Of a stretch of 64,000 nt of DNA, positions 26,594-34,548 are shown piece after piece. The DNA is taken from the NCBI RefSeq assembly GCF_902813185.1, contig NZ_LR778301.1, forward strand, positions 3,011,001 to 3,075,000, given 5' to 3'. Each line of letters starts with the position of its first letter. The stretch's first letter is position 1. This stretch comes from Denitratisoma oestradiolicum. GTDB lineage: Bacteria > Pseudomonadota > Gammaproteobacteria > Burkholderiales > Rhodocyclaceae. Both the position numbers and the translations under genes were made by a program. The notes under the pieces are model-generated. The model did not search any database. It saw only the letters and a list, made by a program, of their open reading frames with translations, and had not been told where the DNA came from.

Positions 26594-27585
26594 GTACGGA
26601 AACGACCCTGTCGATCCTTGGCAGCGGCATCTATCTGCCACCGGCCCGGCCGGTGTGTGAGGTGGCTGCCGAGGCCGGGGCGGATGTGAGCAACTACCAG
26701 GGCTGGCCGAACGTCTGCCATGCCCTGGCGGAGGACCACCCCAGCACCATGGGGGCCACGGCCCTCAAGGCGGCCCTGGCCGATGCGGGCGTGGCTCCGG
26801 ACGAACTCCGCCTGGTACTTTTCGCCGGCATCTCGCGGGATTATCTGCCGTCCTTTTCCGTGGCCACGGAGATCATGCAGTCCTGTGGCGCCCAGGGCCA
26901 CTGCCTGGGGCTGGACATGACCATCGGCTGCCTGGGCGCCCTGTCGGCCCTGGACATGGCCCAGGGCTGGCTGGCCACCCATGGCGGCGGTGTGGCGGCC
27001 ATCGTCACGGCGGAGCGCTGGTCCTATACGGTGGACCATGGCTCCATGGCGAGCATGGGACTCTGGGCCCACGGCGACGGCGCCAGCGCCGCCGTGGTGG
27101 CGATGGATACGCCCCATCCCGCCAAGGCGATGTTCCGGGGCGCGGAATTCACTACCCAGAGCGACCTGAACGGCACGGTGCTGGTCAAGTACGGCGGCAC
27201 CCGCCATCCGGTGGCCCCGGCGGGGGCCAATCCCGCCGAGCGCCTGTTCATGGGCAGCTCCCGGGCCGATATCCGCGAGCGCTATGCCTATGGCTATTCG
27301 AGCAGCCTGGAGGCCATGAAAAAGCGCTTCGGCATTGCGCCCAAGCGGGTGATCATCAACCAGACGGCTGCCCTGTTCCTGCATCTGATCGCCCAGGTGA
27401 TCAACATTCCCATCGAGGATTTCCTGCTGACCGGCCCCGAGACCGGGCATGTGGGATCGGCGGATCTGCTGATCGGCCTGGACCGCATGCTGAAGTCGGG
27501 GCCCTGCCATGAACCCTACTTGCTGGCCAGCAGCACCCCTTACGCTTTCGGCGCGGGATTGTTGATGCCGCCGACGCCCGGATGA
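26590..27585 (+). CDS. KAS III-like (FabH fold) condensing enzyme with altered triad
   Basis: 331 residues, starting at an ATG that overlaps the selenoprotein stop (ATGA), with AAGGA upstream. Fold features of beta-ketoacyl synthase III: LSILGSGIYLPPARPV, nucleophile DMTIGCLGALSALDMAQ (Cys114), and the C-terminal IINQTAALF and ETGHVGSADLLIGL. In FabH the last two read HQAN and GNTSA; here N257 and H287 stand at those places, so His and Asn appear exchanged. The enzyme may condense, transfer or hydrolyse acyl groups from CoA or ACP. Translational coupling argues for a joint role with the selenoprotein. Confidence 0.87.
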   Translation: MSTETTLSILGSGIYLPPARPVCEVAAEAGADVSNYQGWPNVCHALAEDHPSTMGATALKAALADAGVAPDELRLVLFAGISRDYLPSFSVATEIMQSCGAQGHCLGLDMTIGCLGALSALDMAQGWLATHGGGVAAIVTAERWSYTVDHGSMASMGLWAHGDGASAAVVAMDTPHPAKAMFRGAEFTTQSDLNGTVLVKYGGTRHPVAPAGANPAERLFMGSSRADIRERYAYGYSSSLEAMKKRFGIAPKRVIINQTAALFLHLIAQVINIPIEDFLLTGPETGHVGSADLLIGLDRMLKSGPCHEPYLLASSTPYAFGAGLLMPPTPG

Positions 27586-27684
27586 GGGCAGACGGGAATG
27601 GGGTCGATGGCTTCACCCGGGGCGCAAAGCCGATTAACCTGTAGCGCTGGTGAAGGAGCGCCAGTGGCGGGGGGCGGAGTCGCG

Positions 27685-28722
27685 ATGGTTTCGATGAATT
27701 ATGTGGCCTGGATGACCGAGTTCATGGCGTCCTGCGGAATCTCCCGGGCAGCCTTGCTGAAGGGCACCGGGCTGGAGGACCGGGATCTTTCGGAACCGGG
27801 CGGCATTTCGGATGCGCAGCATATCTGCCTGCTGCGCAACGCCCTGCAACTGAGCCGCGATCCCGCCCTCGGCCTGGCCCTGGGGAGCAACCGGCCCATC
27901 TCCACTTTTGGCAGCCTGGGCTTCGCCATGCTGTGTTCCGAGACCCTGCGGGAGGCCATCCTGATGGGCTGCCAGTACCAGAAGGTGCCGGGCCGCTTCA
28001 GTGGCCGCCTGGTCTTTCTTTCCCTGCGCAGCGAAGGCGACGAGGCCGTGCTGGAGGTGGAGGCGGCGGTGGCGCCCGACGATCTGCTGCTGTTCGCGGT
28101 GGAGGACATGCTGGGCAGCATCCTGTCCGTGACCCGCTGGGTGACCGGCCGGCCCCTGCCCCTGCGGGAAATCCGCTGCGGTTTTCCCCGTCCGGCCCAT
28201 GGCGAGGCCTACGGCCAATACCTGCCCTGCCCGGTGGTATTCGATGCGCCCCGGACCCAGGTGCGTTTCGATGCCGCCTTTCTCGGCACGCGCCTGCCCA
28301 TGGCCAGCAGCAATGCGGCCCGGATTTATCGGGCCCAATGCGAGAAACTGATCCATGCCGACGGTGGCGACGAGGATGAATGGGTTCGCAACATCAGAGC
28401 CCAGATGCTGATGTTTTCCGACCGTCTGCTTTCCCCGGAGGAATGTGCCGCCAGATTGGACATCAGTCCACGCACCCTGCGTCGGCGCCTGGAGGAACGA
28501 GGGGTGTCCTACAAGGGCATCGTCGACGATGTGCGGGCTGGGCTCGCCCGAAGTTATCTCGAATCTTCCCGACTTTCTGTCGAGGCCATCGCCGAGCGGC
28601 TGGGTTTCAGCGATCCCACCAGCTTTACCCGGGCCTTCCGGCGCTGGACGGGCATGTCGCCACGGGAATTCCGCAAGCGGAAATCCCGAGCATCCTTGCC
28701 CTCGCTGACCGGCGATGCCTGA
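27685..28722 (+). CDS. AraC-family transcriptional regulator (first paralogue)
   Basis: 345 residues. N-terminal arabinose-binding-type effector domain (ISDAQHICLLRNALQLSRDPALGL, FSGRLVFLS), C-terminal double helix-turn-helix: CAARLDISPRTLRRRLEERG and AIAERLGFSDPTSFTRAFRRWTGMSPREFR. The ATG at 27685 has a GGCGGAG site; an ATG at 27694 is an alternative. It follows the KAS III-like gene in the same direction and is the likely local regulator. It is closely related along its length to the convergent gene at 28812-29870. Confidence 0.92.
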   Translation: MVSMNYVAWMTEFMASCGISRAALLKGTGLEDRDLSEPGGISDAQHICLLRNALQLSRDPALGLALGSNRPISTFGSLGFAMLCSETLREAILMGCQYQKVPGRFSGRLVFLSLRSEGDEAVLEVEAAVAPDDLLLFAVEDMLGSILSVTRWVTGRPLPLREIRCGFPRPAHGEAYGQYLPCPVVFDAPRTQVRFDAAFLGTRLPMASSNAARIYRAQCEKLIHADGGDEDEWVRNIRAQMLMFSDRLLSPEECAARLDISPRTLRRRLEERGVSYKGIVDDVRAGLARSYLESSRLSVEAIAERLGFSDPTSFTRAFRRWTGMSPREFRKRKSRASLPSLTGDA

Positions 28723-28811
28723 TACGCGTGAGTGAGCAGGCGGCCGCGATGGCGGCGCGGCCCATGGGAGTCAGAAAAGCCAGGTAACGTTGATTGCAGT
28801 CGAGCAGAATC

Positions 28812-29870
28812 TCACGAGGGGTCACTCGGAGGACGGTGCGGGTGACCATGCGCGCCAACCTGAGAATCACGGTTACGGAAGGCCCGGGGAGACATGCCGG
28901 TCCAGCGCCTGAAAGCGCGGGAGAAGCTGGTAGGTTCGCTGAAGCCGAGGCGTTCCGCGATAGTCTCCACCGATAGCCGCGAGGATTCCAGATAGCGTCG
29001 AGCCAGACTGGCGCGGGCATCGTCGACGATGTCCTGATAGGAACATCCACTTTCATGCAATTTACGGCGAAGGGTACGGGCACTGATGGACAATGCCTCG
29101 GCGCAGGCCTCCAGCGTCAGAGTGCAATCGGCGCTGGTCAATAGCCGGGCGCGAATCCCGGCGACGAGTCCCTCCGGATCTGCGAGATCCTGACCAACAA
29201 GGCGCTGGCAATGGGCGCGATACATGAGGGCCGCATGGCTGCTGGCAAGAGGCAGGGGCGTATCGAGAAATGATGCGTCGAAGCGGATCTGGTTGCGGGG
29301 GGCATCAAACTGGATCGGACAGGAGAAATACTTGCGGTAATTGGCCCAATGAGCCGGCCGCGGATAGGCGCAGCAGAGTTCCCTGACGGGCAGCTCCCGG
29401 CCGGTGACCCAGCGGGTGTTGCTGAGAATGCTGCCAAGAATCTCCTCCACGGCGAATTGGGCCAGATCCCCCAACTCCGGGGCCACTTCGATCTGGAAGG
29501 AGGCATTGCGCCCCTCCTCATGGAAGGACAGGAACAGCAGCCGACCCGAAAAGCGACCAATGACCCGCTGGTACTCATTGCCCACCCGCAGGGCCTCGCG
29601 AAAAGTCTCGCAGCACATCATGGCGAAACCGAAGCGGTCCAGGGTGGAGATATGTCGATGGATGCCGAGTTCAAGACCCAGGGCCGGATCACGACTCAGC
29701 CGCATGGCATTGCGCAGCAGAGTGACATGCTGGCCTTCGGTGATTTCCGCAGCCGGATTTGCCAGGTTCTGCTCACCGATGCCCGTATCCTCAAGCAATT
29801 GGATGGGCACCACGCCATAGGAGGCATACACAAAATCAGCCAGCCAGGCCGCATAGTTCATCGAAATCAC
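28812..29870 (-). CDS. AraC-family transcriptional regulator (second paralogue)
   Basis: 352 residues from GTG 29870 (GGGAG upstream); ATG 29861 is the alternative. Shares with its neighbour the opening SMNYxAW, the LLRNAMRLSRDPALGLELG segment, and the C-terminal AIAERLGFSEPTSFSRAFRR-type DNA-binding helix (here TIAERLGFSEPTSFSRAFRR). Convergent with the first paralogue, 89 nt apart. It begins 13 nt after the PilJ-domain gene and is probably co-transcribed with it. The C-terminal tail (AHGHPHRPPSDPS) is extra. Confidence 0.92.
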   Translation of the reverse strand: MISMNYAAWLADFVYASYGVVPIQLLEDTGIGEQNLANPAAEITEGQHVTLLRNAMRLSRDPALGLELGIHRHISTLDRFGFAMMCCETFREALRVGNEYQRVIGRFSGRLLFLSFHEEGRNASFQIEVAPELGDLAQFAVEEILGSILSNTRWVTGRELPVRELCCAYPRPAHWANYRKYFSCPIQFDAPRNQIRFDASFLDTPLPLASSHAALMYRAHCQRLVGQDLADPEGLVAGIRARLLTSADCTLTLEACAEALSISARTLRRKLHESGCSYQDIVDDARASLARRYLESSRLSVETIAERLGFSEPTSFSRAFRRWTGMSPRAFRNRDSQVGAHGHPHRPPSDPS

Positions 29871-29883
29871 GGCCACCGCTCCC

Positions 29884-30669
29884 TCACGGAATCGACCTCG
29901 CCTGCCCTGTGCCCGCAACCTCATAGAGCCGGGTCAGTCGCTCGGCGCTGAGGAGGAGAGCTTCGCTGGCCTCGGCGACGATCAGGCGGTAATTGACGGC
30001 GCCTTCCGTGGCTACGGCGGTTTTCAGCCAGTTCCACTGACGGGCCTGCTCCTCCAGTTCGGCATTGATCGCGGCGGAGTTGCCGGCCCGGGCGCTAAGC
30101 AAATCCAGGCTCAGGGAAAACTCGTGCATCGTCGTATCCAGTTCCTCCCGCAGGGCCGGGGAAACATCTCCCCAACTGATCAACATGTAGGCCTTGGTCA
30201 GGCGCTGGGACAACATGCGCTGGCGACCGGCCAGGTTGACCACGTGGCTGGCCTCCGTATTCAGGACGTTCTGCAACAACCGGGTCATGCGCTCCGCCGC
30301 AATCAGCGCGGCCTCTCCACGGCGATTCGCCTGCCGGGCCGACGCCAGCGTGGGCTTGGCCTTGATGGCGTTCCGTAAGACCTGCCAGCGGGTACGCATT
30401 TCCCCCAGCGACGACCGGGGCGTGGCATCGAAGGCTTCGAGCCACTTCAGATTGGCCTCGAACCGGGCCACGGAATCCTCGACGATCGCCCTGGCCTGCT
30501 GGGGCTGCACTCCCATGCCCAACTGGGCATAGCCCTTGATGATGCGCTGAGACAGCATGCGCTGTTCCCCGGAGCGGTTCACCGCGTTCAGGGCCTTGGG
30601 CAATTCGGCTGCCCAGGCGGGCGTCATCGTGGAGAGAAAGGCGATATACAACAGTATTGTTCGGATCAT
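29884..30669 (-). CDS. Periplasmic protein with two PilJ/NarX-type sensor repeats
   Basis: 261 residues; signal peptide MIRTILLYIAFLSTMTPAWA, no further membrane span or signalling domain. Two copies of the type IV pili methyl-accepting chemotaxis transducer N-terminal motif: AVNRSGEQRMLSQRIIKGYA (about 29-48) and VVNLAGRQRMLSQRLTKAYM. In NarX and PilJ this motif forms the ligand-sensing helical bundle. Start placed at ATG 30669; ATG 30675 is also possible. A stand-alone sensor domain could hand a signal to another protein, possibly in a system with the following AraC regulator. Confidence 0.85.
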   Translation of the reverse strand: MIRTILLYIAFLSTMTPAWAAELPKALNAVNRSGEQRMLSQRIIKGYAQLGMGVQPQQARAIVEDSVARFEANLKWLEAFDATPRSSLGEMRTRWQVLRNAIKAKPTLASARQANRRGEAALIAAERMTRLLQNVLNTEASHVVNLAGRQRMLSQRLTKAYMLISWGDVSPALREELDTTMHEFSLSLDLLSARAGNSAAINAELEEQARQWNWLKTAVATEGAVNYRLIVAEASEALLLSAERLTRLYEVAGTGQARSIP

Positions 30670-30685
30670 TACCATCTCGCCCCCC

Positions 30686-31546
30686 TCAGAAAACCGGCAC
30701 GCCCATGGCTTGCAGTGCCCGCACCAACTGGGCCGCAGCACGTTCCATCAGGCCTACGGCCTCCTTGTGACGACCGGTACGGGCGAACTCCTCGGCTTCC
30801 AGCTTGATCTTCCGTCCCTCGGCGAGAAAGCCATCCACCAGCTTCTGCTGCCCGCCCGCTCCGCGCCCTTCGGCGATCATCATATCCACCATGATTTCGT
30901 TGCTGTTGAACCGCTTTTGTTCGTAGGCATACTCGTCGGCCGGGGTATCGAACTTCAGGGACAGCACCACCTCCTGTCCCGCCCGCAGGCGTGAGATTTC
31001 CGCCACCGCCAAACGATAGGTTTCCGACAATTTTTTGTTGGCCTCACCCAAACGACCGGCAGCGGCCAAACTATCGGCCTCCGCAAAGGGACGGTCGATC
31101 TGGGCCAGCAGCTTATTCGCCGCCACGGCAAAACGGCCATCCCGGACCAGTTCGTCGGCTGAGGCCCGATAGATGGTCACCTGTTCCCGCAGCTCGTCGA
31201 AATGCCGTCGCTGCACGCTTTCCGGCAGGGCACCAGCGGAGGCGCCACGACGGGAAGCCAGGGTAATGGCCTTCAAGGCCTCGTCTGCCAGTTTCGCCGC
31301 CTGATCAACCTGGTCCTGTGCCAGAGCGACCCGGGCATCCGCGATGGCCTGACGGCCAATCCCGATCAGGGCCGGCACCTCGCCTTCGGCCGTCGTAGCC
31401 TGGCGGGCCGCAGGAGAATTGGTCAGGGTTTCCACCAAGCGCAGCTTCTGTTCCACCAGACGCCGAGCGGAGTCATCGCTCTCCTGGGCCAGGGCGGCAC
31501 TTGTCATCAATGCCACCAGCAAACCGAAGAACCCAGCTTTCACCAT
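30686..31546 (-). CDS. Periplasmic alpha-helical protein of unknown function
   Basis: 286 residues. Signal peptide VKAGFFGLLVALMTSAALA; the mature part is strongly helical with repeated alanine- and lysine-rich segments such as DQVDQAAKLADEALKAITLA and LGEANKKLSETYRLAVAEIS. No catalytic motif seen. It is 16 nt ahead of the PilJ-domain gene, so the two exported proteins are probably made together and may interact. Start at ATG 31546; the longer version in the same frame would hide the signal peptide. Confidence 0.8.
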   Translation of the reverse strand: MVKAGFFGLLVALMTSAALAQESDDSARRLVEQKLRLVETLTNSPAARQATTAEGEVPALIGIGRQAIADARVALAQDQVDQAAKLADEALKAITLASRRGASAGALPESVQRRHFDELREQVTIYRASADELVRDGRFAVAANKLLAQIDRPFAEADSLAAAGRLGEANKKLSETYRLAVAEISRLRAGQEVVLSLKFDTPADEYAYEQKRFNSNEIMVDMMIAEGRGAGGQQKLVDGFLAEGRKIKLEAEEFARTGRHKEAVGLMERAAAQLVRALQAMGVPVF

Positions 31547-31665
31547 CGTGCATTCCCCCATGCCGTCTACAGGACGAATCATACCCACAAGCCCATGCTC
31601 CATGAGTGGCTTCACCCTCCCGATGAGAAATCCGCAGGGCGGGGGACGGTCAGACAGGGCAAATC

Positions 31666-31689
31666 GGCTAAAATCGCCCTCTTTTAGCC
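31666..31689 (+). promoter_or_regulatory. Hairpin and candidate -10 box before ilvE
   Basis: GGCTAAAA and TTTTAGCC form a perfect 8-bp inverted repeat with an 8-nt spacer, ending 21 nt before the ilvE start. TAAAAT at 31669-31674 could be its -10 box, which would put the palindrome over the transcription start and make it a possible operator. Both readings are inference. Confidence 0.4.
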
Positions 31690-31710
31690 AATCCCTGCTG
31701 GAGAATCCCC

Positions 31711-32631
31711 ATGTCCATGGCCGACCGCGATGGTTTCATCTGGTACGACGGCAAGCTCGTGCCCTGGCGCGAAGCCACCACTCACGTGCTGACCCATTCC
31801 CTCCATTACGGCCTGTCCGTGTTCGAGGGGGTCCGCGCCTACAACACCGTTTCCGGCACCGCCATCTTCCGGCTCAAAGAGCACACGGACCGATTGTTCA
31901 ACTCGGCCCACATCTACATGATGCAGATTCCCTACAGCCGGGAACAGATCATGGAAGCCCAGAAGGAAGTGGTGCGCGCCAACAAGCTGGAGTCCTGCTA
32001 CCTGCGCCCCATCGCCTTCTACGGTTCCGAGAAGATGGGCATCTCCACCCGCGGCGCCACGGTCCATGTGGCCATCGCCGCCTGGCCCTGGGGTGCCTAT
32101 CTGGGCGAGGCGGCCCTGGAACAAGGCATCCGCATCAAGACGTCGAGCTTTGCCCGCGCCCATGTGAATTCGATCATGCCCCGCGCCAAGCTGGCGGCCA
32201 CCTACGCCAACTCCATCCTGGCCAACCTGGAAGCCACCCAGGATGGCTACGACGAGGCCCTGCTGCTGGACACCGAGGGCTTCGTGGCCGAGGGCGCCGG
32301 CGAGAACCTCTTCGTCGTCAAGGACGGCGTGATCTATGAGCCGGAGATCGCCGCGGCCCTGACCGGCATCACCCGCGCCTCGATCATCGCCCTGGCCGCC
32401 GAGCTGGGCTACGAAGTGAAAAGCCGGCGTCTCACCCGGGACGACATCTACATCGCCGATGAAGCCTTTTTCACCGGCACCGCCGCCGAAGTTACGCCCA
32501 TCCGCGAGCTGGACAACCGGACCATCGGCGCGGGCAAGCGCGGCCCCATCACGGCCAAGCTCCAGGCGCTTTTCTTCGACGTGGTCAATGGCAAGGTGCC
32601 GGCCCACGCCGAATGGCTCACTGCTGTCTGA
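31711..32631 (+). CDS. ilvE: Branched-chain amino acid aminotransferase
   Basis: IlvE catalyses the last step of leucine, isoleucine and valine synthesis using PLP and glutamate. 306 residues. Class IV aminotransferase features: HSLHYGLSVFEGVRAYNT, SFARAHVNSIMPRAKLAATY with the PLP lysine in the RAK region, and EGAGENLFVVKDGVIYEPE. DEAFFTGTAAEVTPIRELD near the end binds PLP phosphate. Start at ATG 31711 with GGAG upstream; an ATG two codons on is possible. The zinc-finger gene follows 11 nt later. Confidence 0.97.
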   Translation: MSMADRDGFIWYDGKLVPWREATTHVLTHSLHYGLSVFEGVRAYNTVSGTAIFRLKEHTDRLFNSAHIYMMQIPYSREQIMEAQKEVVRANKLESCYLRPIAFYGSEKMGISTRGATVHVAIAAWPWGAYLGEAALEQGIRIKTSSFARAHVNSIMPRAKLAATYANSILANLEATQDGYDEALLLDTEGFVAEGAGENLFVVKDGVIYEPEIAAALTGITRASIIALAAELGYEVKSRRLTRDDIYIADEAFFTGTAAEVTPIRELDNRTIGAGKRGPITAKLQALFFDVVNGKVPAHAEWLTAV

Positions 32632-32642
32632 GGAACCCCATC

Positions 32643-32852
32643 ATGACCCAAGCCACCAACGACACCGCCCGCCAGGTGGAAGTCACTGCCCACGACCTGC
32701 CCCTGCATTGCCCCCGCCCCGGCGCCCCCCTCTGGGCGCACCACCCCAGGGTGTTCCTGGACGTATTGAAGAACCATGAAGGCAAGGCCGTCTGTCCTTA
32801 TTGCGGCACCGAATACAGCTTCACCGGCGAACGGCCCAAGGGACACCACTGA
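32643..32852 (+). CDS. Small zinc-finger protein (zf-CHCC type)
   Basis: 69 residues. The C-terminal half holds LHCPRPGAPLWAHHPRVFLD and then VCPYCGTEYSF, the Cys-His-Cys-Cys zinc-binding arrangement of the zf-CHCC family, related to the NDUFS6 subunit of complex I. In many betaproteobacteria such a gene sits beside ilvE and waaF-like genes. Overlaps nothing; 11 nt after ilvE. Its exact role is not known. Confidence 0.9.
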   Translation: MTQATNDTARQVEVTAHDLPLHCPRPGAPLWAHHPRVFLDVLKNHEGKAVCPYCGTEYSFTGERPKGHH

Positions 32853-32889
32853 CACTCATGGCAACCCATTTTCCACCCCGGTCCATGAA

Positions 32890-33035
32890 CCACGCGAAAG
32901 GCAGGAAGGCCCACCCCCTCCCCCTTCGACGGGCTCAGGACAGGCCAAGCTCCCCCACTCCGGGGAAGATGACGATGCCGGCTCGATACGCTCGACAGTT
33001 CGATCTGCCGTTTCAATTCGCTGTTTCACGGTAAT
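32890..33035 (+). repeat. Dispersed intergenic repeat, family 2, subtype 2 (second copy)
   Basis: Contains GGCAGGAAGGCCCACCCCCT, an insert with TTCGACGGGCTCAGGACAGG, then CCGGCTCGATACGCTCGACA and a tail CTGCCGTTTCAATTCGCTG. Order and sequence match 18950-19075. Its right end lies 3 nt before the GTG used to start the next gene. Confidence 0.7.
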
Positions 33036-33038
33036 AGC

Positions 33039-34061
33039 GTGGGGAGCCCCACACGCATCCTGGTCGTCGCTCCTTCCTGGATCGGCGACACCCTGATCGC
33101 CCAGCCCCTGCTCGCCCGGCTGGCGGCCCGGGGGGCATCGATCGACGTGCTGGCGCCAGACTGGTGCGCACCCCTGCTGGAACGCATGCCCGAAGTGCGC
33201 CGGGTCATCGGCAGCCCTTTCCGCCACGGAGACTTCGCCTTTTGGGCGCGCCGCGCCCTGGGCCGCGCCCTCGCCCAGGAGGGCTACGACGAGGCGGTGG
33301 TGCTGCCCAACTCCTGGAAGTCGGCCCTGGTCCCCTTCTTTGCCCGCATCCCGAAGCGCACCGGCTTCACCGGCGAAGCCCGGATCGGTCTGCTGAACAA
33401 CCGCCATGTCCTTGACAAGGTAGCCCGGTCCCAGCTGGCCCAGCGCTACGCCCAACTGGCGGAAGCGCCTGGGAGCGATCCGCTCCTGCCCTTGCCTCAA
33501 CCCCGGCTGTGTTCCACGCCGGAGCAGCAGGCGGCAGCCCGGCGCACTCTGGGGCTGCCCCTGGACGCTGCGCCGGTCATTCTCTGCCCCGGCGCCGAAT
33601 ACGGCCCGGCCAAGCGCTGGCCGGTACGCCATTTCGCCGACCTGGCCCGACGCCTGGCCCAGGACGGGTTGCCGGTATGGTTGCTGGGCGCCGCCAAGGA
33701 TGCGGCCGTGGGAGATGAAATCGCGGCTCTGGCGGAGGGAATGGCCCTCAATCTCTGCGGCCGCACCTCCCTGACCCAGGCCATCGACCTGCTCGCCGGT
33801 GCCCGCCAGGTGGTCAGCAACGATTCCGGGCTGATGCACGTGGCAGCGGCCCTGGATCGTCCCCTGGTAGCCCTCTACGGCTCTTCCAGTCCGGCCTATA
33901 CTCCTCCCATGTCCTCCCGGGCACGGATCATTTCCCTGAAATTGTCCTGTAGTCCATGCTTTCAGCGCGAATGTCCCCTGGGGCATTTGAAATGCCTGGA
34001 AGACCTGATGCCCGAGCAAGTCATCGAAACCCTGAACAACGTTTTCCATGCCCACCCGTAA
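33039..34061 (+). CDS. waaF: Lipopolysaccharide heptosyltransferase II (WaaF type)
   Basis: 340 residues, glycosyltransferase family 9. The start region ILVVAPSWIGDTLIAQPLLARL, ILCPGAEYGPAKRWPVRHFAD and DSGLMHVAAALDRPLVALYG are the family's ADP-heptose-binding segments. It transfers heptose to the LPS inner core at the cytoplasmic membrane. The GTG start has no good ribosome site because a dispersed repeat ends just in front of it. The SnoaL-like gene overlaps its end by 14 nt. Confidence 0.94.
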   Translation: MGSPTRILVVAPSWIGDTLIAQPLLARLAARGASIDVLAPDWCAPLLERMPEVRRVIGSPFRHGDFAFWARRALGRALAQEGYDEAVVLPNSWKSALVPFFARIPKRTGFTGEARIGLLNNRHVLDKVARSQLAQRYAQLAEAPGSDPLLPLPQPRLCSTPEQQAAARRTLGLPLDAAPVILCPGAEYGPAKRWPVRHFADLARRLAQDGLPVWLLGAAKDAAVGDEIAALAEGMALNLCGRTSLTQAIDLLAGARQVVSNDSGLMHVAAALDRPLVALYGSSSPAYTPPMSSRARIISLKLSCSPCFQRECPLGHLKCLEDLMPEQVIETLNNVFHAHP

Positions 34062-34476
34062 ATCCTTCTTTGCCACACCCGACGATGCCGAGGCCGCCTT
34101 CTACGAAGCCCTGGAGCGGGCCGACCTGGATGCCATGATGGCCATCTGGGCAGAGGACGAGGAGATCGTCTGCGTGCTGCCGGGGGGGCCACGACTGGCC
34201 GGCTATACCCTGGTGCGCGAAGCCTGGCGACGGATTTTCGAAAGCGGATTCCGCCTCAACCTGCGGGTGACCGCTCTGAGTCAGGTGGTAAATCCCTTCA
34301 CCGCCATCCACAGCAGGGTGGAGCACGTGGCCGTCGAGGGCGACGATTCGACCTTCGCCCCCATCGTTGCCACCAACATTTTCGTTCGCGGCGCCCTGGG
34401 CTGGCGCCTGGTGGTGCGTCATACCTCGCCGGCGCCCCCGGAGTTCGAAGGGGAGATACCCAAGATCCTGCACTAG
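34048..34476 (+). CDS. SnoaL/NTF2-like small protein
   Basis: 142 residues. Cone-shaped NTF2-like fold features: DDAEAAFYEALERADLDAMM, IWAEDEEIVCVLPGGPRLAG, and a C-terminal GALGWRLVVRHTSPAP. Members range from ketosteroid isomerase-like enzymes to binding proteins; no function can be assigned here. Starts inside the end of waaF, so it is translated from the same message. Confidence 0.85.
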   Translation: MPTRKSFFATPDDAEAAFYEALERADLDAMMAIWAEDEEIVCVLPGGPRLAGYTLVREAWRRIFESGFRLNLRVTALSQVVNPFTAIHSRVEHVAVEGDDSTFAPIVATNIFVRGALGWRLVVRHTSPAPPEFEGEIPKILH

Positions 34477-34548
34477 CGGGGTGGCGGTTCCCAGTGGACG
34501 GCAAATAATCCCATGCAATAATCCCCACTCACCGAAACGGAGCCGACC

